The notes under the pieces: generated by a model
Seen by the model: only the letters and a program-made list of their open reading frames with translations
The model's database searches: none
What the model was told of the DNA's origin: nothing
Assembly (NCBI GenBank): GCA_905182985.1
Contig: CAJJDN010000066.1
Location: 339,076 to 403,075 of the forward strand
Length of the DNA: 64,000 bases
DNA from: Paramecium sonneborni
Lineage: Eukaryota > Ciliophora > Oligohymenophorea > Peniculida > Parameciidae
Direction of reading: 5' to 3'
Part shown: one piece after another, positions 47,938 to 59,281 of the stretch
Position numbering within the stretch: the stretch's first letter is position 1
Layout of the letters: every line of letters begins with the position of its first letter
Translations under genes and position numbers: made by a program

Positions 47938-48487
47938 TCATTTGTTTACTAAACTTCTAATTGTTTAAACAGCTCTAGAGCTAATCTTATAAAAGGGTAT
48001 AATTTATTAGCCAATAGAACTATTATAATCATTTCTCTAAGGAAGTTTTTGTTTAAAGCCTTTATCAGGGATCATTGTTTCATTGTTTTACGAATTTAAA
48101 ATTATATTTGTTTTATCTTAAATATCTTATCTTTATACCTTTTTACTCGAATGAATGAGGAGATTTAATTTTTGGAAGAAACAAATCTTACTTATTATCT
48201 ATTTTTTGAGGACTACAATTCTCTTAAAATATTTTCAATTTATTTTTTTATTTAAATGATTCATTTATGATCTAAATATATTTATCATTATGCAAAACTT
48301 GCTTATTCTTATTTTGAGACAACTTGCAATTATTAACATACAGATTAATGTTATCTGAATCAAAAATACTTTGAATATCAATCTTTTAATTCTTTGGATC
48401 TTTATTTTATGTTTTTTTTGGACTTATTGACAATGAATATTTATTATTTCTATATAGATTTTTATTTGGACTTGGATTTCGAAACAT
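47938..48487 (-). CDS. Hypothetical protein, 175 residues
   Basis: The start is ATG 48487 and the stop TGA 47940-47938. One 22-nt intron (GTATAAAGATAAGATATTTAAG) is removed. The protein is polar and basic, rich in Asn, Lys, Ser and Gln, with short Pro-containing motifs (FRNPSPNKNLYR, LSISPKKTQNKDP, FLPKIKSPHSFEQK). The C-terminal 50 residues look folded (QQIIPFYKISSRAVQTIRSL). Three Ser-Pro sites suggest phosphorylation by CDK or MAP kinases. No family is recognised. Confidence 0.72.
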
Positions 48488-48573
48488 GACAATAGTTTTA
48501 TTTATGTATTATGTTGATAAAGGATTATTTATTTGTAGATTCTTCAGCTATTAAGCCCTTTCTAATAAAATAT

Positions 48574-49062
48574 TCATTTCAAAATTAGGCTAAAGTTAAA
48601 TTGAGTTAATTCGTTTATTCCTTTCTAAACTTTAATTATATAATCTTTCGCTATTTTCTTGCCTCGCTTAATGAAATATAATTAGATTTGAACAATACTA
48701 TCTAATTTTAAGATGTGTTATTACTTTTATAATTACATTATATCGTACAGTTTCCAGAAATCTTAATCATAAAATTGAAATAGACATTTATTGTCTTGAA
48801 TATTAAACTGCCATGATGGAATTGGTTTCTTGACAAAAGTTTAATTTGATTCTTCAATATTTTCCTACATAACCAACTCAAACTTTTTATGAATTTTTTT
48901 AAGTATAAAATTAAAATCTGAGCAATCATAGTTTAGGATATCCCTAATACTTAGAATATAGTCAATAGAATTTTGATTCTTGCATTTTTCAAACAATTCA
49001 GAAACTCTTGTATGGAATCGGTGGATCAATCTGTTGTTAGAATAATTAAAACTTTTTATCAT
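48574..49062 (-). CDS. Hypothetical helical protein, 162 residues
   Basis: The start is ATG 49062 and the stop TGA 48576-48574, a single exon. The N-terminus MIKSFNYSNNRLIHRFH leads into helices (RVSELFEKCKNQNSIDYIL, FNFILKKIHKKFELVMQENI). A central Trp-containing segment (IPSWQFNIQDNKCLFQFYD) and a further helical C-terminus follow. Composition is balanced and coding-like throughout. No motif is recognised. Confidence 0.72.
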
Positions 49063-49139
49063 TATCTTAAAGCTAATAATGTTTGTATTTTGCTATAAGT
49101 AAAGGAAGAGTCGAATCTAGATCATCCTTTTTTTATTCA

Positions 49140-49367
49140 ATGTTATTTTTTATGGCTCTAAAAATTGTATCTATATCTTCTGGATTAAGCTCATATTATT
49201 TATCTAATTCCATTTTTATTTATAAAGCTATTTATATCATTTTATTTTTTTATTTATGCTTAGTTCTATTGCTCTTACCAATAATATCAGCATTCAGTAT
49301 AAATGTTAAATATTGGAAGTAAGTAAAAAAAGCTTAGTTTTCTAAGAGAGAATATTAAATGATTTGA
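49140..49367 (+). CDS. Small membrane protein with two hydrophobic helices
   Basis: The start is ATG 49140 and the stop TGA 49365-49367, giving 75 residues. Two hydrophobic segments (MALKIVSISSGLSSYYL and YIILFFYLCLVLLLLPIISA) are followed by a short basic cytoplasmic-type tail (VKYWKQVKKAQFSKREYQM). The frame is open upstream to about 49083 without an ATG, so the N-terminus could be longer if an upstream exon exists. Function is unknown. The transmembrane-plus-basic-tail layout supports a real small protein only moderately. Confidence 0.4.
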
Positions 49368-49693
49368 TTCTAAAATATTTTAGTAAAAGTGCTTAAATTA
49401 AAAATTCATCAATATAATTCTATAATTAAAGATTTTTTCTTCAAAAATGTTTCATAGCCTAAAATATAATAATTTATACATAAAGTTTTCAAAGTTTTAG
49501 TATATAAAATTAGTTCTGCTAAATAATAAAATAATAACATTGTATGATTCTGAAAGAAATTACATTATTTGATGGAAGTTTAAATTTCATCCATTCATAT
49601 TCATAAAATCAAATTAAATTTGAGAAAGTGATGATAAAATCAATTCAGATATTTCTATATATTATAAATATAATTAATTGATATTGTCAAAAG
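49368..49693. other. Intergenic, no gene seen
   Basis: About 325 AT-rich bases upstream of the myristoylated candidate PP1 regulator. No recognisable element is present. Confidence 0.5.
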
Positions 49694-50347
49694 ATGGGAA
49701 CTTGTGCTCCGTGCAACTCAAAAATTGACATGATAGAGAGTGATATTTTGATATCAAAAGAAAATGTGTTTTAGAAATTAAAAGAGTTAAATTAAAATAC
49801 AAAATCAACAATATTTTTGACAATGAGAAGTAATAAAAAGATTAGTTATGAAAATTTTGCTGATAAATCCTCCTAAGTTAGTGAAATAAATGAAGAAAGA
49901 TCTGAGATGAAAAATATACATGAAAGCGTAAAATTAAGGAGAAGAACTTATAGTTTTTAAGAAAAGAAATTATAGTAGTCCCATTTTTTTATCAATGATC
50001 AAAATGATTCTACAAAAGTTAGATGTTTTAGATTTACAGATCCTAATCTTCCTAGAAATTTATCAAATTCATCAAGTTCAAATAGTTAATTTAGAGAATT
50101 TAATGCTCATTTCAAATTTAGTGACAAATAAATAAATATTGAATCTGATGAGAGTAAATCAATAAAAAGTATTTTAAAAAAAAAGCCAAGATAAAAGAGT
50201 GAGAGTAAATCAGTTCACTTTGCAAAAAATATAAGTGTAAGCCAAACAAGAATAAAATCTATATCCTGTCATCATAAATAAAACAAAAAAAAAAAGAAAA
50301 AGATAATTAAAAATATAACTTAAAGATATGAAAATTATTAATTTTGA
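49694..50347 (+). CDS. N-myristoylation-type protein with SILK and RVxF-like PP1-docking motifs
   Basis: The start is ATG 49694 and the stop TGA 50345-50347, a single exon of 217 residues. The N-terminus MGTCAPCNS (Gly2, Cys4, Cys7) is a myristoyl/palmitoyl signal. The bulk is polar and disordered, rich in Ser, Lys, Asn and Glu. Near residue 170 it reads SILKKKPRQKSESKSVHFAK. This combines a SILK motif with a K-S-V-H-F (RVxF-type) motif about ten residues on, the two short docking elements used by many protein phosphatase 1 regulators. The tail is a Lys-rich cluster. The PP1 link is inferred from the motifs. The membrane anchor would place PP1 at a membrane. Confidence 0.75.
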
Positions 50348-50353
50348 TTTTTA

Positions 50354-52703
50354 TCACTTCTTTGATTTACTAATAACTTTATCATCTTCAGGTTTAGGAC
50401 CAATTCCTAATAATGTATCTCTAAATTTTTAATATTCATTTTCAAAGTTTGAAATATCATCAAGTACTTTATTCTTAAAAAATAAATTGAATAATTACAT
50501 CTCCAGTTTGTTTTATATCTTTAGAAGCTTGAGCTAAAATTTCTTTTTCATTTTATTATTTTGCTTATTATTCTCTAAATTTGAATCTTTCCTAAAAATA
50601 GTTAACTCTCTTAAGTTCTCTTTCCCAAAATGCTTTCATGACTTTTACTTCACTTCCTTAATCTTTACATAAACTCTATGGAAATTCTAATAAATGTAAG
50701 GTTCCATCTTAATCTCCAACAGCCATTATATGTGCCATATTATCATTAAATTTAAGAGATGTTATTGCACAAGCTACAACTTAAAATTATATAGTCCATT
50801 TATGTGATTAATCTAACATATCCCAAACATCTAAATTTCCATCAGTTTTTCCTACTATTATAACACCTGCTCTAAATGGAGAAAATCCACCACATGTAAT
50901 ATGAGCTCCTTTTAAAATAAAGCTTTCAAAAATTGGTAAACTTGAGTTATGTTTCCAAATACAAAAATTGAAATCATAAAGAGTAAGTATAATATCATCA
51001 AAAAATGGACTAACATCTAATGCAATAGGAGGTCTCATGCATCTTGCTTATTACCATATTGTTGTGACTAATTAATTCTTTTATCCTTCTTCTCCTTATT
51101 TTTCTCCCCAATCTAATATAAATACTTCACCTTCATCTGAAGTTCCTGATAAAGTTGGTACTTTCTAATCTATATATATAAATTAAATATAAATACTCTT
51201 CCTAAATTATAATTATCCACCTCCCATCATTCCACCTCCTTCAGGTCGATATAGTTATATTCCATATGTAGCTTTCCAAGGTATAGATTAAATCTATCTT
51301 TATATATCAATTCATTACATCTTATTAAGTTTTTTTACTGTCCTTGTCTATTAAACGAGTGTCCCAAAACAATATTTATCCATCAGAACTAATACTTGCA
51401 AATTAATAAGTCTCTTATGATGAAGTTAGTATAAGATGATTAAAGTGTTTTTTATCAAATTCCATTCCTATTGGAAACCATTTAAGTGCTAAAGCAGGGC
51501 TTTTGTGAGATGCAACCTATTTTTTTAATATATCATTTGAAGCACCAGCTTAATAAGAAGCTGGATCTTATAAAGCAGATATCATTTTTGGTAATAATTC
51601 TTATATTTCATCTATAATTTATTTATTATTATATACTTCTTTCTTATTTTGTTTTTTAGGTTTTTTTAGATGCAAAAACAGAAAGTGCTGTTCCACTCAA
51701 ATCCCATAACATAACTTATCCATTTATTGCACCTCCTATGATTATATTAGGATCTTTTGGATTGAATTCAAATGCCAATATTTCAAGAGGTGATTGTAAT
51801 AATAAAACTGGCTCTATTGAATGTATGTCTTCAAAATCCCAAAATACTATAAGAGATTTATGAGACTTTAATTATGAAATTGCTCTTTCTTCAAACAATA
51901 AATTTTCTACAAATGATTCTGCAACGATATATTTTGATTTTATCGCTTAACTTGAAGGTTGGAATTGTATACATTGTATTTTTTTACCTTTACAATTTAA
52001 ATAACTGAAGCTTTTTATTTCTTTGATCACATTTGTAAGTTCAGCATTTTAATCTAAAATAAATTTCTCTTATTTTATATACCTCCATTTAGATCTGATG
52101 ATGGAAGGACATTGAAATCATCTTAATATATATCAATAGTTTCATTTGATTGGAGTGCTTCTTCCATTAGTGGTTACACAGTTTCTATGAATTTAAGAAG
52201 ATTAAAATCGTCATCAGGAATATCTAATCTTTCATCTCCTTCATCAACTTGTAATGCTTTATTAATTTTTCTATTCCAAACAGTTTGAGAGCAGGCATCT
52301 AAAACAGGATTGCATCCTTGAATTCCCATTTCAATAACTTTATTTTTTGTTAATTGAAGTGGGTCCTTGTCTAATGCCTTAATTTCTCCTGTTCTTTCAG
52401 ATGTCTCTTGATCGCTAAATTTGAATGGCAATCTAAAAATACGAATAATAAAAATGGATACCCAAATTCCTTTCTCTTTTTAATGAATTACATTTTGATA
52501 TGTGGTCTATCTTTCACATATAAGGATAGAATTTCCTTATATAAATATATATAAATCTAATTACTTGAATGGTTTCCTCATCATGAGTTGTTTAATATGG
52601 TCTTGGTTCAATAGGTTTATCATCAACATAATCATCCTCATCAGAGAATTCTATAAATAGTAAATAAAATACCCTCCTATTCATCTGAATCATGTTTACT
52701 CAT
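50354..52703 (-). CDS. Axonemal dynein intermediate chain, WD-repeat (WDR63/DNAI3-like)
   Basis: The start is ATG 52703 and the stop TGA 50356-50354. Several introns are present, for example 22 and 29 nt in the N-terminal coding part. The N-terminus is acidic (EEFSDEDDYVDDKPIEPRPY). It is followed by a conserved segment (GIQGCNPVLDACSQTVWNRK) and about six WD40 units. The C-terminal units read LDVSPFFDDIILTLYDFNFC, then CIWKHNSSLPIFESFILKGA and VGKTDGNLDVWDML, which closely follow WDR63-type chains. A Lys/Glu-rich coiled tail ends the protein. Members bind dynein heavy chains of inner arms in cilia. It lies 6 bp from the convergent + gene. The subtype is assigned from memory of the family. 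Confidence 0.82.
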
Positions 52704-52886
52704 TATTTTAGATTATTATAATAATTTTTAGTAAAAAAGAAGAATTTGAGTGATGTTAAATTGATAATTTTAAAATAAATTAAAAAGTAAGTAGTGCTAA
52801 AAGTAATGAGTTATTATGGAATAGAATTTGGAATGGTGAATTATACTAAATTTATTTAATAGTAAATTAATTTAATTTATCGTTAG

Positions 52887-53315
52887 ATGTTTGTTTGTTG
52901 TGGTAAGAAGAAGAAGGATCGTAAGCATTTATCATTAGGAAATTTGCATTAGTTAAATTTAATATGTTAAGATGGTCTTTATTTCGATAAGAATCTTAAA
53001 ATAATAACTGAATATAATAAGACTAATGTATTAATTTCAATTAATAATATTCAGGCAAGTGAAATAGTTAATAGAGAATGTAAATATTACTGTCCAATCT
53101 GCTTCAAATATTATGATTGTATGAGATAATAGATTAATTTAGGTATGTTACAATCAACATGTTGTTCGAATTATGTTTGTCATATTTGTGCAGTGCAATC
53201 CTTAACAAATAAAATGTATAATTGTCATTACTGTCGGAATGAGCATTGCAAATACATAGATGTAGATCCAAATTAATAGTTAAAAATATACACAGATTCC
53301 CATTATAAATTATGA
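52887..53315 (+). CDS. RING-finger-like zinc protein, 134 residues
   Basis: The start is ATG 52887 and the stop TGA 53313-53315. One 24-nt intron (53119-53142) is removed. The N-terminus MFVCCGKKKK is Cys- and Lys-rich, possibly palmitoylated. Residues about 70-115 read YYCPICFKYYDC, then CCSNYVCHICAV and YNCHYCRNEHC. This places Cys-x2-Cys pairs in a RING or RING-like arrangement with Cys and His ligands. RING domains usually act as E3 ubiquitin ligases. The tail is short and polar. Ligand spacing is slightly irregular, so a RING variant or related treble-clef fold is possible. Confidence 0.75.
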
Positions 53316-53519
53316 AATACTTATAATAATTAATATTATAACAATATTAATATATTATGATATGTAAATCAATTAATCAATGGATTTGAGGCATTATTAG
53401 TAAAACATAATACATAAATCCTTATTTTTAAGAGACTCAATACAATAGTTTTGTAAAATTCTAATGACTAATCGATTATATATCTCCATAATTTTTGCAC
53501 TTAAATTAATATTTATTTA

Positions 53520-53711
53520 ATGCAAAATTTAACTCATTCTCAATTTATATAGGTGCATTCTTATGATACAACTTTAGATGAAAATTCTTATTTTTCATCA
53601 CCTTTCCCAGGCAAAACAGCATTCTAATCCAATTTCATAACTTCTCCCATCATATCATTTGTTTCTATATATCATATAATCACAAAAACTTTTTTAATTT
53701 AACTACAATGA
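53520..53711 (+). CDS. Possible small protein, 63 residues
   Basis: A frame from ATG 53520 to TGA 53709-53711 encodes a Ser/Thr-rich peptide with a folded-looking core (YFSSPFPGKTAFQSNFITSP) and a hydrophobic end. Composition is better than background in this AT-rich sequence, but the frame is short and no family is recognised. An upstream frame beginning MTNRLYISIIFALKL (53463) suggests a possible signal-peptide exon, but it does not join cleanly. Confidence 0.3.
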
Positions 53712-53854
53712 TTATCTCATATAAATAATCTTTTTATTTTTTTGTAATAGTTTTATTTTTTACATTTGATTTTAATATTATTAAATATTTTGATTATTAA
53801 TTATATTGATTATTAAATATATTGATTTTCATTTTTAACATCTTCTCAAAAATT

Positions 53855-54043
53855 TCAAGTAAGACTCAAAAAAATTTCATTATATTCATTTTTAGGTACA
53901 TATTTACAGTGAGGTTTGTTTTTAGAATTCATTAAATTTATAAAAGATGATTGGCAAGCTCTTTCGATTATTTCTTTAATATTCTTTTGCAGATGCTCTT
54001 GATAACTGTTGGTAAAAAGCTTCTTGCTTGAATAATTAAGCAT
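53855..54043 (-). CDS. Small basic protein, 62 residues
   Basis: The start is ATG 54043 and the stop TGA 53857-53855. Translation begins MLNYSSKKLFTNSYQEHLQK, continues through a helical segment (NIKEIIERACQSSFINLM) and ends NEYNEIFLSLT. Balanced composition with Lys, Glu, Cys and His in a region that is otherwise noncoding supports a small gene. No family is recognised. Confidence 0.45.
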   Translation of the reverse strand: MLNYSSKKLFTNSYQEHLQKNIKEIIERACQSSFINLMNSKNKPHCKYVPKNEYNEIFLSLT

Positions 54044-54584
54044 TCTCAATCTTAATCCAAAAAATAAAAAATTTATTAATTTGTGCTTTAGATGATAGAT
54101 GTAATTTATATTTTCATATATTTAGTGTAATGATATTCATTTAATGAAATTATGTGTGAAATCTTATATAAAAAATGAAAGACTTATAAATTATAATTAT
54201 AAATTTATATCTCCTAGAGAAATTGATGTAGTATTATAGCAATGCCATAAACATAAATATTGAAAGGAACAAATTATTGGGAGATACTTGAACATCATTA
54301 GATATATAATGAATTCTATTTAAAAACACTTCAGTAATTTCAGAAAGAAATGAAAATTATATAATTATGAATAAATATATAGGATTTTGAATATTAAAAT
54401 TTTGATTCCAAATAGAGAAAAATGAATATATGACACTATTCAAGTTATAAAACTCATATTTTTTAGTGAGGATTAATATTCATTTAAATATTTTTGTTTA
54501 TTTTTTCTAATTAAACTAAAAAATATACCTTTATTCTTTATATTTAGCTAAAATAGATTAAATTCTAAGCGAATATAATTAATA
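54044..54584. other. Intergenic, no gene seen
   Basis: About 540 AT-rich bases upstream of the membrane protein gene. No coding frame, RNA gene or repeat is supported. Confidence 0.5.
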
Positions 54585-56126
54585 ATGAAGAAAATTTTTA
54601 ATCAATTAAAAAATGTGGACTTTTTCAGCGTAACATACACCCCTGCTATATCAGATGGATTTCATTATAATCATTCAAGTGTTATTGGTGGTATTATCTC
54701 TTTGATAATTGGTGCTCTAAGTTTAATCTATTGCATATACTATCTGTATTTGTGGTGGAGTTATTAGCTATTACCAAAAGTTACACAAGATTTAAGCAAC
54801 TTTTCGTAGGACCTTAATTTAGGATTAATCGATAATAGAATTTAGATTTTTGCTAATGACAAATATGGAAGTTCTCCAATTAATCCATTTAAAAAGGATG
54901 AGATTATTTTCATACCATTAATATTCGATCTTAGTATTGGTGATTATTAACCATTGTTTAATAATATTACAGATGACTAATAACTTGATATAAAACTTAA
55001 AATAACTCAAGATTCTGAATTTAAAATCCTCTTTATCTTTTGTGATGAACAATATTTGAATGGTGATTTAAAATGTGCCTCTGAAGAAATCAAATAGAAT
55101 TACTTTGATTAAATAGGCAATGAATTGTATTCTATTTTAGAGTTCACTACTTTAAATCCATCTACATTTGAATCTTAATAATTTATACGAATTTATTCAA
55201 TATAAATTCTTCCTGAAGCAGATTTGTGTTCTACGATTACATTATATTATGAATTAAATAATTACTAAATAGATAAGGCATTTTTATTTTCCACTGATAC
55301 AGAAGATAAAACTTATATCTCAAACGCTCAAAATTTTCCTTAATATTCCTCTAAATCATTTTGTGAGAAATACTATTTACCAAACACTTTTGGAATTTTT
55401 TGGATAGTTTTTGAATAGTAATATCGTATTATTTAAATTTAATATCCACCAATCAGTGAAGTTTTTGCATCAATTGGATCAATTATCAGCATTCTATTTT
55501 CTGTTAAATATTTAATTTTGATGCTTAATTTATCATAAATGAGATAATCTGTATTAGATGATATTATGAGATAATATTATCCTGAAATTAGAAGATTTGA
55601 TATTGTTAAAAACTGTTGGGGAAAAATTAAATCAGTTAAATTTGATGGTTTATAAGTAGAATTATCTAGTTTTTTATCCTTTTAAAAATAAATTCATTCT
55701 TAGATGGCTTGTAAATTAAATTATAAAAATCTATTGTATGAAATATCAAGATTTTAATTTATCTTAATGTCTATGAAAAGACGGAAAGAAATAGAAAAAG
55801 TTCATAGAATCGGAATTAAAGTTCCTATGAAATTATCAGATACAGGAGAATCATATATTATTTCTGAAGGTATTCAAAACCAAATGAAAACTATTAATTT
55901 TAGAAACATGAATATTATTTCAACCAAATATGATATCTTATCTATTAATGATGCTTTGATATTAAGTTAGAATTATCATTAGTTGACAAAATAGACATAA
56001 AATTATTTAGGGTTGAATAGTGATAATGATGATAACTGTGATGATATTGAGGAGAATGGAAGGGAAAAAGATTTCTATGATGTAAATTATATTCAATCAT
56101 TTGAGACAAACAAATCAAAAAAATGA
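54585..56126 (+). CDS. Two-helix membrane protein of a ciliate-type family, 513 residues
   Basis: The start is ATG 54585 and the stop TGA 56124-56126, uninterrupted with no intron. A short cytoplasmic N-terminus leads into a first transmembrane helix at about residues 40-60 (IISLIIGALSLIYCIYYLYL). A large luminal or extracellular domain of about 230 residues with several Cys follows, then a second helix at about 290-312 (SIGSIISILFSVKYLILML). The C-terminal cytoplasmic part is about 200 residues, polar and acidic at its end. The layout matches the many uncharacterised two-helix proteins annotated only as transmembrane proteins in ciliate genomes. The role is unknown. The complete single exon makes the model secure. 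Confidence 0.88.
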
Positions 56127-56318
56127 ATAACAATATTAATAAAATAAAAAATTATAAATTCTTACATATTTTTTTTAACTATCTCCTTATTTTTAATTAA
56201 AAATATTGTTTTAATATGTCTACTATTTATTACTTTATTAAATAAATCAAATTTATTTCTTTACTTATTCATATTAGAATTAAATTCATTTATAATTTCT
56301 AAATTCTAAGATAAATAT

Positions 56319-57407
56319 TCATATAGATTAATATTATATTGTAAATCTTTCTAATTATAATTTAAAATTGATTTTAAGATAATTTTATTTATTTATTTTT
56401 AAGTCCTTATACTTTATTTTTGTGACTATACTAATTCCTATATTCCAGAAAATACTAAATTAGAATTCGTAAGAAGCTCTACATATAAAACTATTTCTAT
56501 AATTAATATTATATTCTATAGATATATTAACATAAGAAAAATATTATAATTTATTTATATTAAAATTAATGGATACCCTATTCTTTAATAATCTTAGGAT
56601 TAATTCTTAAGGTAGAAATTGCTTTTCACATTTTTCAGGAATAAAGAAAGTCATAAATTTTTTTAAATTAGGAAGTTGAATCTAAATTTTTAATTACGAT
56701 ATCTAAAGATATATAATTTACTTAGATAAATCACCATATTTTTTAAGACCAAAATATCTAAATTAAGGTAGAGAATAAAAAGATGATACATAATTTATAA
56801 TTGTAGATATATAAATGATATATACCATATCGATGATAGCTTCTAACATTCCATTGGGCAATAATCCACCAGGTTTCCATAAATTATTTATGCCAGCTTC
56901 ATTTCCACTAGGGATTCTCAAATTAAATTTTTAAGGATTTGGAATATCAATTCTACTTAGTCTTTTGAATAACCATCTTCCTTATGGAACACCTAGATTT
57001 TTCTCTATTATCTAAAGACTACCGTTTGCTGCTTTCAACAAAATATCCATTTAATATTAAGGTACAACAAATAATCCATTTTTTGTTCCTACATAATCTC
57101 TTCCAAAATTATCTAAGATTGCTGTTACAATTATTAGAGAAGCACCATCATGAAAAGCTCTCAAATGCTATTCAATATACTGTTTATTCATTATCATTTA
57201 AGGTTCTGGTCTATTTCCTTTTGGGGTACTAATAATAAGTTCTTAATTCCATCCATTATTATAGATTAATGGTATTCTTTCTTTTTTGTTATTAATAATA
57301 TTATCTATTAAATAGCAAGCCCTCTAACCTTCTATCTTTATAATTAGAAAACATAATACATATTAGGAATATATGAGAGGGAAAATAAGTATAATTATCC
57401 ACGTCAT
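56319..57407 (-). CDS. Secreted protein with polymorphic-toxin-like C-terminal domain
   Basis: The start is ATG 57407, opening a signal-peptide-like MTWIIILIFPLIYSQ. An in-frame body follows (ERIPLIYNNGWNQELII, GASLIIVTAILDNFGRDYVG), then a conserved-looking segment: LSRIDIPNPQKFNLRIPSGN followed by EAGINNLWKPGGLLPNGM. I recall nearly the same motif string in C-terminal domains of bacterial RHS-type polymorphic toxins; this is memory, not a search. After about 56830 the frame needs an intron I could not fix, and the stop at 56321-56319 is provisional. A function as a toxin is not shown. It could equally be a digestive or signalling enzyme acquired by transfer. Confidence 0.6.
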
Positions 57408-57636
57408 TCTCATTTAATTTTATTATAATATTTTTAAAATTTAAATTACTAAAATAAAATAAGTAATATCTTTGATAAAAATGAATTAAAATAATAAAAA
57501 TTGAACATATCTATATTTATTGACAAAAAGTCTGTTAGAATCTGATTAATTGTTAACAATTATGATTTTGTTGAATTTTGAATGTTTCCAATAATCATAA
57601 GCATATAATTATTATATATTTATTAACCACTTAAGA

Positions 57637-59253
57637 ATGTTAATAATCTTGATTCTGATTGAATATTGTTCAGAAGGGCTTGCAAAAGAATTTTCTATTT
57701 ATTAGAATGATGAATAAGTGCTAGATAGTTTTTCACAATTTGGAATAATTTTGGGATCAAATATAACATATGAAACTCAAACAGAATAACCTTGCTACAT
57801 AATAAATTAAAAATTAAAGAATAAACAATCAGAGGAAATCATTCTTGTACCTGAATTCAAGGAAGATGTATTTCTTAATTATTATAATGATGGCAAATTG
57901 AGTGGAGATATAAATTATATCATATAAGTTGTTCAAATATCAACTGGTGCAATAGTTCTGAGTAATAAAGGAGAGTTGATTTATTTAAAATTAGTAGAGA
58001 ATTCTTTTAAATTAGCTGACACAAAGATGTTATCTATTAATAAAGAATAATTGCTAAAACCTGTGTATATGTAATTCATCATAAATTCAAATGAATTATT
58101 GATTTTATTGAATGGTGAAACTTTGAAGATAAAATTGGAGTTTGAAGGTGAATCAATTTTTGGTGAAATGATGAAGATATATGATGTTTTTTTAACGGAA
58201 TAGATAAATAGTGTAGCATTTATAGAAGACTTATTATTTGTAGCATCAGGTGAATTAGGATTACATGTTTATTAGGTAAGTAAACGAGTATTTGAATAGA
58301 TATAATGTACAATTGAATTTAAAAACATCACAGACTTAAGAGTTTTTTAAGAAAATTCAATTTATTTTATTTTTGCACTTGATTATGAAAAAGGAATTAA
58401 AGTAATCACTTTCAATGCTAAAACATCTTTATTTTATGAAAATCTTCAATTAACAAATATTCCTTATAGAGGATAGATTATAGATTTATATAAAAATGTG
58501 TTAATGGTTGTAGAAGAAAAAGAAAATGAATCAATAATTCATGAATTACAAATTTCATATGAAAATAATACTTGGAAATTAGTTCATTAACATTTAGCAT
58601 AGAAATATATTTAAGATATTGAAATGACTGAGAATTATGCTATCATTATAGGTTAAAATGGACACGAAATAATATATCATTCTCTTCCCATTTATGATAT
58701 TAAAATTTAGGATAAAATAATTATACCTGGATTATAAAAACTCTTTTTTCTTAATAAAGGAGAATCTCATAATATTTAGATGTTTGGTGTAACTAAACAT
58801 AAATTTTTCACAACAAATTTATAATTGTTTCCTCAATTCATTAGTTGTTTTTATAGCAAAAATGATGAAGAGATAAAGTTTACGTATCATTAAAATTCTA
58901 CAAAATGTCCTAACTCAACTTAAATTAAGATTTGCCATTTCAAATAAAATTATACAATAAAATTTGTACATCCTATTCTTACTTCTGAACAATCAATATA
59001 TGTGTATATTACATGTATAGTTATTGTAGCAATCTTTATGATAGTTTTAGGCTTATTGATAAAAGAATTCAAAAAGTACTAATATTTTGTAAAATTTCAC
59101 AACTCAAAAGATTCATATCATTAATAAAGTGGAAGTTAAGTTCCACCTACTCTGGATATATATGCTTTAAATTCATTTGATAGTCCAATGAAAATTAATA
59201 AATAATCTTATATTCCTTCCATTCCTGCATAAAATGACTAAAAGATTGAATGA
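57637..59253 (+). CDS. Type I membrane protein, tandem copy 1 (538 residues)
   Basis: The start is ATG 57637 and the stop TGA 59251-59253. The N-terminus MLIILILIEYCSEGLAKEFS is a signal peptide. About 430 luminal/extracellular residues follow, rich in short beta-strand patterns (GAIVLSNKGELIYLK, LLFVASGELGLHVYQ, NGHEIIYHSL) that suggest a beta-propeller-like fold, with several Cys near the membrane. One helix at about residue 453 (SIYVYITCIVIVAIFMIVLG) precedes a 60-residue cytoplasmic tail. A 24-nt GT-AG segment at 58276-58299 is in frame and stop-free, so it may be intron. It is followed 28 bp later by a paralogue of the same layout. Confidence 0.85.
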
Positions 59254-59281
59254 AAATATAAAATTAAATATTTTTAATTAT

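Noticed and set aside
47719..48155. 145-codon + strand open frame from ATG 47719
   Set aside because: Most of it is antisense to the better-supported minus-strand gene 47938-48487; the remainder is Phe/Ile-rich low complexity.
49083..49139. TTG-initiated upstream extension of the small membrane protein
   Set aside because: TTG starts are not expected in ciliate nuclear genes; the first in-frame ATG is 49140.
56984..57232. + strand open frame
   Set aside because: It is antisense to the secreted toxin-like protein, whose motifs and signal peptide fix the minus strand.
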